Below the pieces are notes generated by a model that was not told the origin of the DNA, made no database searches, and saw nothing but the letters and a program-made list of their open reading frames with translations. A program made the position numbers and the translations under genes. A stretch of 63,437 nucleotides of DNA. Source: Chlamydiota bacterium. GTDB taxonomy: Bacteria; Chlamydiota; Chlamydiia; Chlamydiales; FEN-1388. Positions 15,035-24,383 of the stretch are shown piece after piece. Numbering within the stretch: the first letter of the stretch is position 1; each line of letters opens with the position of its first letter. Where the stretch lies: the NCBI GenBank assembly GCA_013287775.1, contig JABDDE010000005.1, positions 1-63,437 of the forward strand. Reading direction: 5' to 3'.

Positions 15035-16579
15035 ATGACTGAAGCACCTAGTCCTCTAGTAACAACTACACAAATATCGACGCCTCTCTTCTCTTTACGG
15101 AGTAGAAGAGGTCGCGCTGCCCCTATTTCTCTTCCTACTGCGCAAACACCACATGGGCCCTCCTCACCCATAACACAAACCGCAAGAGCGATAAATTCTC
15201 TATTTGTTGAGAACTATTTTTCCTCTCAACAAACACCTTTGCCACCGTCACCACCTCCTCTTTACATCACCCAGAATTACCTCTTAAATGGAGTTCCAGC
15301 GCATCTCCGTGAAGATATCAAAAGAAATGTATGTGAGCTATTAGCAGCAAATCCAGCATGGCTTGATACCTTTATCAACCGCCTTCCCAGTACGTCCATA
15401 ACACTGATCCAAGAAGCACTCACTGGGTCTTCTCATTCCGAGCACACAATGATAGGGCGGCTCTTTCAGGCCATCTTTCCTTACGATAGCTCTGGACTGC
15501 CTCTCACCGCCTTACGCACCGCAAGAGCCATTGAACGAGCAATACGCACAAACAATCTCGCCATTTCCAGCCTCTTATTGCGTCCTTCAGAAACAGGTGC
15601 GCAACATGAAGTGCGAATAATCGGCAGGCACATCTACATCTTCCCTCAGAGGAACACGGCGAACATTATAGGAGAGGGAGCATCCAAGGAAGCAACAATG
15701 AGTTTGCGTATTACCCTACCTGAATCAGCAGAACAAAGTCTCACTCCCCATGCTAGAGTAACACTTACTGCGTATGGTGCTATTGAGAGTACCCAAAGAG
15801 AAATCAGAATACTCGAAGAGCTCCATGCACGCCATGTACCTCACATTATCGAGCCACCTGAACTTGTAGTAAGCAGACAAACAGAGTGTAATTTACCCTC
15901 AGGCACTATCAGTCTACCATGGCTGCAACTTGTAACCGAGCGGGCAACACCGTTGAACCGATTTATTCATTCTGAGGGAAATACGCCAGCACAACAAGTA
16001 CGTATATTTAGAGAGTCGTTGACAGGCCTTGCTGCAATACATAATGCAGGATACATTCATAGAGATATAAAACCTGCAAATATGTTGTGCTATGAAGATG
16101 CAAGCACTCGATTTGCAGACTTTGGTTGTGCTGAAGTAGTGACCAATAGCCATCCCTTAAGAGTATACGCAACACCTGCCTATACTTCACCTGAAGTACT
16201 CACACTTATGAGACAGCAACATCCAACACAAGATGCTATAATGGCTCAAGCAGCGGATGTCTGGGCATTAGGGCTGACACTCTATCAAACAGTTATTGGA
16301 AACGCGCCATCATGGATGTCCACTATGGCACTACTAGCAAGAAACTGGCATGAAAATCATAGTAACATACCAACGCAAGACATTTGTAACCAGCTTCTAG
16401 AAGACATAAACACCACCCGCAGAGCACTTGTAGCTGGAGAAAGTTTCAGTAATGCAAGTGCGGAAGCACAAAATTTGCGCCTGCAACTCCACTTCATGCT
16501 TGATCCAGACCCACAAACACGTATGACAGCCCGCCAAGCGCAAGAAAACTTTTCCATCTTTTTCCCTCAATCATCGTAA
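15035..16579 (+). CDS. serine/threonine protein kinase-like protein without a beta-3 lysine
   Basis: The 514-residue protein has a Pro-rich N-terminus (about 1-80), a helical segment (about 85-185) and a kinase domain (about 205-510). Present: glycine loop IGEGASKEA (212-220), HRDIKPAN catalytic loop (342-349), DFG (362-364), an APE-like TSPEV (384-388), DVWALG (408-413) and the conserved Arg near 496. No Lys exists between 219 and about 345, so the usual ATP-anchoring Lys of strand beta 3 is missing. Lys218 in the glycine loop occupies the position used by eukaryotic WNK kinases. There is no signal peptide. It could be a type III secreted kinase like those known in Chlamydia, but that is inferred. 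Confidence 0.85.
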   Translation: MTEAPSPLVTTTQISTPLFSLRSRRGRAAPISLPTAQTPHGPSSPITQTARAINSLFVENYFSSQQTPLPPSPPPLYITQNYLLNGVPAHLREDIKRNVCELLAANPAWLDTFINRLPSTSITLIQEALTGSSHSEHTMIGRLFQAIFPYDSSGLPLTALRTARAIERAIRTNNLAISSLLLRPSETGAQHEVRIIGRHIYIFPQRNTANIIGEGASKEATMSLRITLPESAEQSLTPHARVTLTAYGAIESTQREIRILEELHARHVPHIIEPPELVVSRQTECNLPSGTISLPWLQLVTERATPLNRFIHSEGNTPAQQVRIFRESLTGLAAIHNAGYIHRDIKPANMLCYEDASTRFADFGCAEVVTNSHPLRVYATPAYTSPEVLTLMRQQHPTQDAIMAQAADVWALGLTLYQTVIGNAPSWMSTMALLARNWHENHSNIPTQDICNQLLEDINTTRRALVAGESFSNASAEAQNLRLQLHFMLDPDPQTRMTARQAQENFSIFFPQSS

Positions 16580-16619
16580 GCGGAGCGTCATGTGCGTGCC
16601 CGAGTCCGCATATGCATCA

Positions 16620-17310
16620 GGCTAAGGATGTTAGTATGACAAACGTTATAGCTAGTGCAAGCCCTGGTTGCTTTTTTTTACAGGGAGAGCCACAGGAGAG
16701 AGCTTACAGAGAGAGCTTGTCAGAGGCGTGTAGGGTGCTTGTGGTGTTGGTGGTTATGGCCTGGGCTCTTTTTTTTACAGAGCTCCTCAATACCTGTAAA
16801 TAAGTGTGGCTCAGGGGACATGCTATTACACGCAAGTCAAAAAAGTGCCCTGAAGCTGCTTTCAGGATGCTATTTTAGATAGATAGTGCCACGGCTTGGT
16901 GACAAAGAGAATGGAGAGTTTAGAGGAGAATAAGAGTGGACGCAGGATCTTACGGTATGGAAAATTACAAGTATTGGGAACTTTTTTTAAGAGGGAGATC
17001 ACAGAGATGCAGAGAAAGATCCGGGTTGTTCGATGCATTTTTCTGCTGAAAGCAGAAAAGTCCAGACATATAAAAATAGACTGAAAAATTAATTTGTCAG
17101 TCTATTTTTATATGTCTGGACTTCAACGAGCGTACGCTCGTTGAAAATGCATCTTTGGTGCTTCGTATAAGCCAATACAGGTCTCGTAGCTCTCTCTAAT
17201 CTCCCTATTGTCCAGACCGTAAACACCAACGCGCCTAATCACCCCACACGCCTCTGACAAGCTCTCTCTGTAAGCCCTCTCTTGCAGCTCTCCCTGTTAA
17301 AAATGTGACG
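16620..17310. repeat. long imperfect inverted repeat in a 919-base gene-free gap
   Basis: Between 16580 and 17498 I see no credible gene. A segment at about 16675-16750 (ACAGGGAGAG..., TTGTCAGAGGCGTGTAGGG) recurs inverted at about 17236-17307, roughly 90% identical. A third copy lies at 22911-22980. The arms enclose a four-way-junction-like palindrome set at 17032-17153. Confidence 0.7.
17032..17153. repeat. nested palindromes able to form a four-way junction
   Basis: An outer 10-bp stem (GATGCATTTT 17032-17041 with AAAATGCATC 17144-17153) encloses three hairpins: a small one at about 17038-17059 (TTTTCTGCTGAAAGCAGAAAA), a perfect 26-bp stem (17059-17084 with 17097-17122) and a 20-base perfect palindrome CAACGAGCGTACGCTCGTTG (17124-17143). 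Confidence 0.75.
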
Positions 17311-17380
17311 AAGCCTGTGAGAGCTATGGTCTTAGCCTGGCGCATATGCCAAGCCCGAGCCTGTGCAATGAGATAAATTT

Positions 17381-17440
17381 TTTGCAGGATTTTGCAGGAT
17401 TTTGCAGGATTTTGCAGGATTTTGCAGGATTTTGTAGGAA
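17381..17440. repeat. 10-bp tandem repeat, five perfect copies plus one degenerate
   Basis: TTTGCAGGAT repeats exactly at 17381, 17391, 17401, 17411 and 17421, then TTTGTAGGAA at 17431. The array ends 59 bases before the mutS start. The period is close to one helical turn. Confidence 0.95.
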
Positions 17441-17498
17441 AAGGCAGAGCAACAATCTGGCAGCGATTAAAATAACAAATCTGGCACAATAGTTACCT

Positions 17499-20063
17499 AT
17501 GGATACACAAATAGACACACAATCTGCAACCTCCTCGCAAGATCTCGTGCCATCGACGCCGATGATGCTGCAGTGGAAGCAATGTAAGGATCAGGCAGGC
17601 TCTGCGCTTCTGCTATTTCGGCTGGGCGACTTTTATGAGGCCTTCTATGAAGATGCTCAAGTCATAGCTAAAGAGCTTGGCCTCACACTCACACATAGAC
17701 AGGGAATACCTATGTGCGGTGTGCCCTGGCATACAACCGAGGGCTATGTCGATAGCCTTGTGGAAGCAGGATTTCGCGTAGCCATCGCTGAACAAGTTGA
17801 GGGCGATAAAAATGGGCCTGGGAAAGGCCTTATGAGCCGCATGATATCGCGTATTGTCTCTCCAGGAACCGGTGGCCTTACAGCCCCCACAAGCACCGAA
17901 GGACGCGGCACTCATACTTTTTTCGCTGCCATTACCCGGGAAAAAGAACACTATGGTCTTGTCTATGGTCTTGCCCTTCTCGACATTCAAACAGCACAGT
18001 TTCTCCTCTTTGAATCGAGCAACAAAGCTGCCTTTATCAATACCATTTTACGCTATGCTCCCAAAGAGCTTTTCATCCCTCACCACTTTATAACGCTCGA
18101 GCCTGAGCTCATGCATGAACTCGACTATGCCCTACGCCCACGTATAGAAGAAGATCGCAGCTTTCGCTTCGATCGCGAGCGTACAGGAGGGCTTACGACA
18201 CTCCACAGCCACTTTCAGGTGCACACCCTTGATGGCTTTGGCCTTAAAGAGATGCATGCAGCCATCTGTAGCGCAGGAGCGCTCCTCTCCTATGTCCAGG
18301 GAGAGCTGCATATAAACACCTCACATATTCGCAAATGCTCTCCCATCCATGCTGAGAACCACATGCTCCTCGATCGGGCAACCCTTTCTCATCTCGAAAT
18401 CGTAGAACCCCTCTCTCAAAGCAAAAAAGGAGCGCGCACGCCAAAGCGCACACTTTTGGATATCATTGATGCAACAAATACCCCTATGGGCGCAAGACTC
18501 CTTAGACAGTGGCTCTTAAGCCCGCTTTTACATGTACAAGAAATCAACGCTCGTCAAGATGCCATCGCAGAGTGCCTCAAACTTGCTCTGAGCGTTGATG
18601 ACAGCCTCGCTCGCATCGACGATATCGAGCGCATAGCCTATCGCATTCAAGCAGGCCTTGCCGGCCCTCGAGACTATGTCGCATTGAAAGCCTCGCTGCG
18701 AGAGTGTGCAAACATAAAAAAATATCTTGATAATTGTACATCTCCACTTCTTACAACGCTGCGGGCAAAATTCGAAGTGAGCGTGCCTCACGTGGAAGAA
18801 GTTCATACACTTATTGAACGTGCTTTAGTAGATAATCCCCCTCTTCGCGTATCTGACGGCTCGCTTTTCAAACGCGGCTATAATGCAGAGCTCGATGAGC
18901 TCTACAACTTGCGCTCCAACGGCCATGAATGGCTCCATAATTTTCAAAACAAGCTTCGTGAAGAGCTCGGCATCAAAACCATAAAGGTGGGCTTTACCAA
19001 AATGTTCGGCTACTACATTGAAGTCAGCCGAGGCGCTAGCCAAAAAATGCCCGATACCTTTGTGCGAAGACAAACGCTTGTGAATGCTGAGCGCTATATT
19101 TGTCCTGAGCTTAAAGACTATGAAGAAAAAATACTCCAAAGCGATGCACGCACTGCAGAGCTCGAACAACAATGCTTCCAGGCCATCCAGGCATATGTGA
19201 CAGAGAAGATAGCGCCACTTTTAGAAGCAGCTCACATAATAGCCACACTCGATGTCATTCGCAGCTTGGCAATTACTGCTGAGAAGCACCATTTTAAGCG
19301 ACCCATCGTGGACAGCTCTAAGGGGATAGAAATTGTAGGAGGACGCCACCCAGTCATAGAAGCACATCTTACCACTCCTTTTACTCCTAATGACATTCAT
19401 CTTGGATGTGATGAAAAGACGCTCATGTTGCTTACAGGGCCTAATATGGCGGGCAAATCGACCTATATACGCCAAGTTGCTCTCCTCGTGATCCTTGCAC
19501 AAATTGGCTCTTTTATTCCTGCAGCCAAAGCGAAAATAGGCATTGTCGATAAAGTGTTTTCAAGAATTGGAGCAAGCGATGATATCGCCCGCGGTCAGTC
19601 TACATTCATGGTGGAGATGGCAGAGACAGCTTCTATTCTCAACCTTGCAAGCAATCGCTCGCTTGTGATTCTTGATGAGATTGGGCGCGGCACCAGCACC
19701 TACGATGGCATCTCCATCGCCTGGGCTGTCGCCGAATTCTTGATCATGAAGGGCGTAAAAACACTTTTTGCCACCCACTACTATGAGCTGACTGAGCTTG
19801 AAAATCACTTCCCTTGTGTCTGCAACTATCATGTAGCTGTCTCAGAACATCAAGATGGCATTACCTTCTTACATACTATTGTCAAAGGCAAAACCGATCG
19901 TAGTTATGGCATTCATGTCGCTCGCATTGCAGGACTGCCGCCATCTGTTGTTGCACGGGCAACTGTGATCTTGGCGGAGCTCGAAAAACAGAAAAGGGCG
20001 AGTCGAGCAAAGCCTGTACTCGAAAAAGGGACGCTACCGGCGCTGCCGGACTTGTTTCATTAG
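17499..20063 (+). CDS. mutS: DNA mismatch repair protein MutS
   Basis: An 854-residue MutS of normal length. The N-terminal mismatch-binding domain has the Phe-x-Glu motif in FRLGDFYEAFYEDA. The ATPase domain carries the P-loop TGPNMAGKSTYIRQ (about residue 646), the Walker B region LVILDEIGRGTSTYDG and the ATHYYELTEL segment. It recognises mispaired bases and recruits downstream repair factors. It stands alone, preceded by a repeat-rich gap with a 10-bp tandem array and followed by a gene-end palindrome five bases after the stop. Confidence 0.97.
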   Translation: MDTQIDTQSATSSQDLVPSTPMMLQWKQCKDQAGSALLLFRLGDFYEAFYEDAQVIAKELGLTLTHRQGIPMCGVPWHTTEGYVDSLVEAGFRVAIAEQVEGDKNGPGKGLMSRMISRIVSPGTGGLTAPTSTEGRGTHTFFAAITREKEHYGLVYGLALLDIQTAQFLLFESSNKAAFINTILRYAPKELFIPHHFITLEPELMHELDYALRPRIEEDRSFRFDRERTGGLTTLHSHFQVHTLDGFGLKEMHAAICSAGALLSYVQGELHINTSHIRKCSPIHAENHMLLDRATLSHLEIVEPLSQSKKGARTPKRTLLDIIDATNTPMGARLLRQWLLSPLLHVQEINARQDAIAECLKLALSVDDSLARIDDIERIAYRIQAGLAGPRDYVALKASLRECANIKKYLDNCTSPLLTTLRAKFEVSVPHVEEVHTLIERALVDNPPLRVSDGSLFKRGYNAELDELYNLRSNGHEWLHNFQNKLREELGIKTIKVGFTKMFGYYIEVSRGASQKMPDTFVRRQTLVNAERYICPELKDYEEKILQSDARTAELEQQCFQAIQAYVTEKIAPLLEAAHIIATLDVIRSLAITAEKHHFKRPIVDSSKGIEIVGGRHPVIEAHLTTPFTPNDIHLGCDEKTLMLLTGPNMAGKSTYIRQVALLVILAQIGSFIPAAKAKIGIVDKVFSRIGASDDIARGQSTFMVEMAETASILNLASNRSLVILDEIGRGTSTYDGISIAWAVAEFLIMKGVKTLFATHYYELTELENHFPCVCNYHVAVSEHQDGITFLHTIVKGKTDRSYGIHVARIAGLPPSVVARATVILAELEKQKRASRAKPVLEKGTLPALPDLFH

Positions 20064-20068
20064 TACAC

Positions 20069-20406
20069 ACGTCATGTACAATTTTTCTACGAAAAATTGC
20101 ACATGACGTTAGGTATAGTCTGTACCTTTTTCCTAACCCAGGGCGTTGCCCTGGGCTGTTGCAATTGTCGCCCTTCAGGCGACCTTGTGGGGGTAATCGC
20201 CTAACCCAGGGCGTTGCCCTGGGCTGTTGCAATTGTCGCCCTTCAGGCGACCTTGTGGGAGTAATCGCCCAACCCAGGGCAACGCCCTGGGTAAAGGACG
20301 TGCCCCTTTTCCGTTGCCTGAAGGGCAACAACAGCATGAACGGCAGCGCAAGGTACAAACTATAGACGTCATGTACAATTTTTCTACGAAAAATTGCACA
20401 TGACGT
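20069..20406. repeat. 68-bp tandem repeat bracketed by two identical gene-end palindromes
   Basis: The whole gap 20064-20410 is repeat. Two identical 41-base palindromes (ACGTCATGTACAATTTTT..., 20069-20109 and 20366-20406) stand in direct orientation. Between them a 68-base unit containing CCCAGGGCGTTGCCCTGGG and GTCGCCCTTCAGGCGAC is repeated twice (from about 20132 and 20200) with a third partial unit near 20269. The left palindrome follows mutS; the right one ends four bases before the stop of the caspase-like gene. Confidence 0.85.
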
Positions 20407-20410
20407 TAGG

Positions 20411-21426
20411 TTATTCCTCATCGCAGGAGAGTGCCTGCACAAAACACACCGCCTTTCGCACCTTGTCGGGAAAACGGCTCTCAACATCAAGATCCTTAGA
20501 GTGATGATGTCTCCTACAATAGAGGCAATGTTTTTGAAGATAGCGTAGATATTCCCGTACCTCTTTCTTTTTGGACCCAATGAGAATCACATACTGTGGG
20601 GTTTGAGGACTTCTGTGACGCGATATTTTTTCAAGTGATCCATTCTCTTCTTTATTCCCCTTATGACAGATTCTTTTTGTCTTCCTAAAGATTGACCGCC
20701 AATGAGGAGACGGCAACTCTACTTCTTCAAAAAGGGTATTAAAAAAGGCATTTGTAAAATACGATCCACCCTTTTCCCATCTCTCTGTGCCCCTCTCAAA
20801 TATAACTCGATCGCCATCCCCCCCAGAATATTCCTTGGGCTTTGCAGCAGAAGCCACAAGTACCCCACATCGTTTCAAGAAAAGCTTTCGGAAATTAGCA
20901 GCAATACGAGGATCATTCTTGCGCTTAAGCTCAAATGTTTTAATTGATTCCACGGCTTGAGAATCCTTGGAACTTAAGTTATTACAGCAATCAAATAAGA
21001 CAAGCGTAAGGGCTGCCCTTTTTGCAAATAATTTCTCAATAGTTGCCGCAGCGTCTATTTTGCCATCGCTAAATCGCATACGTGGCCATATCATAGGCGT
21101 TTTTTTTGCACTGCGATCACCATGTCCAGTGAAATAAAAATAAGTATATCATCGGGTGCGACATGGGCTTCTTTTATCCATGCTTCAAGATGTGCACTCG
21201 TAAGCGTTTGATCCGTGCTTGTGATTTTTTTACTGTAAAACGCAACATTACATAACTCTGCAATATAAGAAAAACTCTCTTCTACAGTCGCGCAATCGCG
21301 CACAGGACTCCCCTTTAAATTTTCAGCAGCTGTATCTGCAGCAAGAAAGAGATGCATTGCTTTCGCAGATAAAGTCAGAGGAATAAAAAACTGCAAAATC
21401 AAAAATAAAAATCCAAAAATTCTCAT
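20411..21426 (-). pseudogene. exported caspase-like (C14/metacaspase-type) protease split by a one-base frameshift
   Basis: Two overlapping frames together encode one C14-like protein of about 335 residues. The upstream frame (21091-21426) has a signal peptide (core FGFLFLILQFFIPLTL) and the p20 beginning (HLFLAADT, RDCATVEESFSYIAEL, DDILIF). The other frame carries, just upstream of the downstream ORF, YFYFTGHGD with the catalytic His, then LFDCCNN with the catalytic Cys, VASAAKP and GSYFTNAF typical of the domain end. A run of five A at 21136-21140 (U5 in the mRNA) where six would restore the frame marks the shift. It may be a true pseudogene, a homopolymer assembly error, or a slippage site. 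The downstream gene of the unit follows the order 21451-22299 then this gene. Confidence 0.8.
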
Positions 21427-21450
21427 ATATGTGTTCCTTTTTTGTTATGT

Positions 21451-22299
21451 TCACACTGCTCTCACCGCACGTTTCAGCATAAAATATTGCTTAACACTCC
21501 TTTCCACGGCTTTTTTCACCGGCACTAGCCAGCGCCCGTGATATGCATTGACGTGTTTTTGTTCATACTCTCGAATCCCTGTTTTTGTTACGATATATCG
21601 CAATACAAACTCGGTGTTAACACCTGTCTTCTTCCAGTATGGTGTGAACGTAGCTGTAGCTACGATCATAGAAGTTTTTCTCTCAGCGTCCTCTTCTTTC
21701 TTAATGGCAATCTTAACAACCCGTGACTGATAAGGATAAAATGCACCTGTCTGAGACCCTAACACATATGTCGCATACATCACGCTATCATTATATGACC
21801 GTATTCGAAAAGGCCAACGTGCTCGTCCCAAATGAGGCAGACCTGAGAATCCTCCCGACTTTGTTGCAATGTTATCACATTGGCATGCAACTCTCATGAT
21901 CCTATTAAGTGGCACATACCACATGGAAGAGGTATGGATATGTTTCTTCTGCGTTGTGAGTTTATGAGATCTCCGTTCTTGGAACTCAATACGAGCAGGC
22001 TTATTATCAATTGTAAAGAATAACTTCCCTTTTAAACCTTGCGCAAACAAATTCCGGTATCCAATTTCGTGTGTTTTAAGGATTAACGTGCCACGCCCTA
22101 ACCACAAATGAACATCAAGCGGCGCTACATCAGTATGTGATATGGGATGAATTTTATATTTCGAGATATAGTAATATCCCACTGAACGTACAGCAATTTT
22201 ATGCGTACGGTCTTTTCCATATAGAGAAGATATACTACAGACAAGTCCTAGTAATAGACTTGCTGTTAACAACACGGTTTTTATGGTAAAATTTTTCAT
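21451..22299 (-). CDS. exported protein of unknown function upstream of the caspase-like gene
   Basis: The 282-residue protein starts at the ATG at 22299, with AAAGGAG eight bases upstream. It has a signal peptide (MKNFTIKTVLLTASLLLGLV, cleavage near residue 27) and a mature part rich in basic and aromatic residues, without a domain I recognise. It contains few Cys (CQC in the middle). Only 24 bases separate its stop from the start of the caspase-like reading frame, so the two are probably cotranscribed. It could be a partner or substrate of that protease, which is inference from position alone. Confidence 0.75.
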   Translation of the reverse strand: MKNFTIKTVLLTASLLLGLVCSISSLYGKDRTHKIAVRSVGYYYISKYKIHPISHTDVAPLDVHLWLGRGTLILKTHEIGYRNLFAQGLKGKLFFTIDNKPARIEFQERRSHKLTTQKKHIHTSSMWYVPLNRIMRVACQCDNIATKSGGFSGLPHLGRARWPFRIRSYNDSVMYATYVLGSQTGAFYPYQSRVVKIAIKKEEDAERKTSMIVATATFTPYWKKTGVNTEFVLRYIVTKTGIREYEQKHVNAYHGRWLVPVKKAVERSVKQYFMLKRAVRAV

Positions 22300-22356
22300 G
22301 TTATCGACTCCTTTTGTATGTTTTGTCAAGATCTGCATTGATTATGCCAAACACAA

Positions 22357-22990
22357 ATGGGTTTCGCTGCTACCGCAGCTCTATTGTATTTCATGCACCT
22401 GTAACCCCACGTTGCGCCGGCCGTAGCGCAGGCGCTACGGCCGTGCTCCACGCGGGGCTAATGAGCTTCCACCGCTGCCGCGGTGGGGTCCATATCAACT
22501 AGAAGCATGATATGTTATGCGTTTTCCTTAAGTTGACACCATTGGGCGTGCCCCGGGCTGTTACACTTTTTGGCCTTCAGCCAACTTGCGGAACCTTTTC
22601 TCGTTATTTAAAATTCGATTCAATCACATGAGTGTGGCTACCTTAAAAACACTCAATCCGACCGGTGTTTGCGCCCACAGATTTTTCTTCAACGGTAGCA
22701 TATCATTCTGTGATTTGTCAACAAGAGAAAAATGTAAAGCGCACACAAGAGATATTTAAAACTGTCGCTGCTACCCCACGTTCCATTCGGGCTCGCTCTC
22801 GCTCGTCCTCATTGCACGCGGGGCTAAAACATAAATTTCGTCACTGCCGCGGCGGGACGTATTGTCCATCCTCGCTAAAATTCCTCACGTCTTTAAGAAA
22901 AAATGCATCTAGCACCCCTAACGCCTCTGACAAGCTCTCTCTGTAAGCTATCTCCTGTAGCTCTCCCTGTTAAAAAAAGCCCCCACAACC
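22357..22990. repeat. repeat-filled gap between the exported-protein gene and aroDE
   Basis: The 707-base gap 22300-23006 has no credible gene. It holds a complete composite repeat at 22357-22500 (GCTGCTACCGCAGC, CCCCACGTTGCG, CCGTAGCGC palindrome, GCGGGGCTAATGA, CCACCGCTGCCGCGGTGG), a segment at 22495-22552 also found inverted at about 3795-3850, a degraded composite copy at about 22766-22870, and the third copy of the 16.7-kb repeat at 22911-22980. Confidence 0.75.
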
Positions 22991-23006
22991 TCCAACTGCC
23001 CACACC

Positions 23007-24383
23007 CTAAGCTCCCGCTCTCTCTTGTACCTCAGCTCCTTTGACTACGGCGTGCTCCATAAAAAATGCAAGCGCCTCCTGAGCCCCAACCCTCCCTTCA
23101 GTCCAAATTGCAATCTGCTGCGCAGCTTGCCTACACCACATTTCAAAGCCAGAAATAGCAACAGCTCCGCGCGCCTTTGCCCATGATAAAAGGGGTGTCT
23201 CATGCGCTAAAACAACATCCACCACTCGAGTACCAGGATGTATGCATTCAGCCGTTATGGGAAGCTCTGTTATCGGCGTTGCTTGCACCAATATATCGTA
23301 GCCAGCAAGGCACGCCGCTTGCAAATCCTCAAGAGGCTGAACCCCCTCTTTTGCTGTTCGATTGAAAAACTGTACCTGGCACCCTCGCTTCTTCGCTGCA
23401 GCTCCAATGGCCTTCCCAGTGACTCCAGCGCCAATAATAAGGCAGCGTGCGCCTTTAAGTGGTCCATGTGCTTGCAGCGCATCCATAACAGCAAGGCCAT
23501 CAGTATTCAAAAACTTCGTTCTTCCTTTAAAAAAAACAGTATTTGCATTCCGCAGCTGTTGTTTTAAGGGGGCTGTAATACTCAATCCTCTCGCAAGGAA
23601 GAATAAATGAGCCATCACTGTCTTACATTCATCAGGAGTAACTGTCAACTTCACATACACAAAATCAAGGCCAAAAAACCGAAATAACGCATTGTGCAAA
23701 ATATGTGAGGGGCTTTTGTCAACGGGGTCGCCAAGTAAAGCAAAAAGCTTTGTCTGCGCACTCAGCTTATGAAAATGGTATACCTCTTGCATCTCTTTGT
23801 AAGAGAGCTGCCCCTCGGCCGTCGGCTTTCCCTCGAGGCATGCATAGGACATTGCCTCTTTGCCGCCAAAAAGTGGTTGTAGGATACGGGTACAGCGCCC
23901 CATTTCTCCCATGCAAAATGCAGTCACAGGTATATGAGGAGCCAAGAAATGCAAAAAGCAGAGCATGCGGAGTGCATCAAGTGTTGACGTTGCATAGGTT
24001 ACTATTTTTACTCTGTCGCAGTCGCATAGAAACATATCAATATAAATTCCGGACAAGTCCTCAGGAGTGCACTCATAATTATGATATGATGCAATAATCT
24101 TTACATCAGGGTATTGCCTTTTCAAGCGTGTAAAAAGAGCCGAAGGCATTGTACAAGGCACATCAAGATAGAGAGGAGCGCAGGCAGCAAGCTGTACATA
24201 CACTTCCTCATCCATGATGTGCGGTGCTGCGAGGATGAAAGGGATTCCTCTTCTTGCAATATCTTGCAGCTCATGAAATGGTATTTCTTGTAACCCATCG
24301 AGGCGTATTTCAATAAGATCCACATCAGCGGGCAATTCTCTAAGTTCCTCTACACAAGTAGGGCGTATAGAACAGACTAACAT
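23007..24383 (-). CDS. aroDE: bifunctional type I 3-dehydroquinate dehydratase / shikimate dehydrogenase
   Basis: A 458-residue fusion. Residues 1 to about 215 are a type I dehydroquinase: IEIRLDGLQE, His101 (ASYHNYE) and the Schiff-base Lys126 (RVKIVTY). Residues about 216-458 are shikimate dehydrogenase: LLGDPVDKSPSHILHN for substrate, LFFLARGLSITAPLKQQL with the catalytic Lys, and the nucleotide loop IIGAGVTGKAIG. It carries out steps three and four of the pathway in one chain, as in Chlamydia and plants. The start lies seven bases inside the aroB gene, so the two are coupled. Confidence 0.96.
   Translation of the reverse strand: MLVCSIRPTCVEELRELPADVDLIEIRLDGLQEIPFHELQDIARRGIPFILAAPHIMDEEVYVQLAACAPLYLDVPCTMPSALFTRLKRQYPDVKIIASYHNYECTPEDLSGIYIDMFLCDCDRVKIVTYATSTLDALRMLCFLHFLAPHIPVTAFCMGEMGRCTRILQPLFGGKEAMSYACLEGKPTAEGQLSYKEMQEVYHFHKLSAQTKLFALLGDPVDKSPSHILHNALFRFFGLDFVYVKLTVTPDECKTVMAHLFFLARGLSITAPLKQQLRNANTVFFKGRTKFLNTDGLAVMDALQAHGPLKGARCLIIGAGVTGKAIGAAAKKRGCQVQFFNRTAKEGVQPLEDLQAACLAGYDILVQATPITELPITAECIHPGTRVVDVVLAHETPLLSWAKARGAVAISGFEMWCRQAAQQIAIWTEGRVGAQEALAFFMEHAVVKGAEVQERAGA

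Noticed and set aside
16612..16803. Possible 63-codon gene in the 16.6-17.5 kb gap
   Set aside because: It runs through inverted repeat DNA, has no ribosome site, and the third copy of the repeat at 22.9 kb does not preserve the frame.
17381..17440. CRISPR array
   Set aside because: The 10-base units are contiguous without spacers; no array with regular spacers was seen anywhere in the window.
19882..20580. Minus-strand open frame of 232 codons between mutS and the caspase-like gene
   Set aside because: Its sequence is a translation of the tandem palindromic repeats and the antisense of mutS; no ribosome site.
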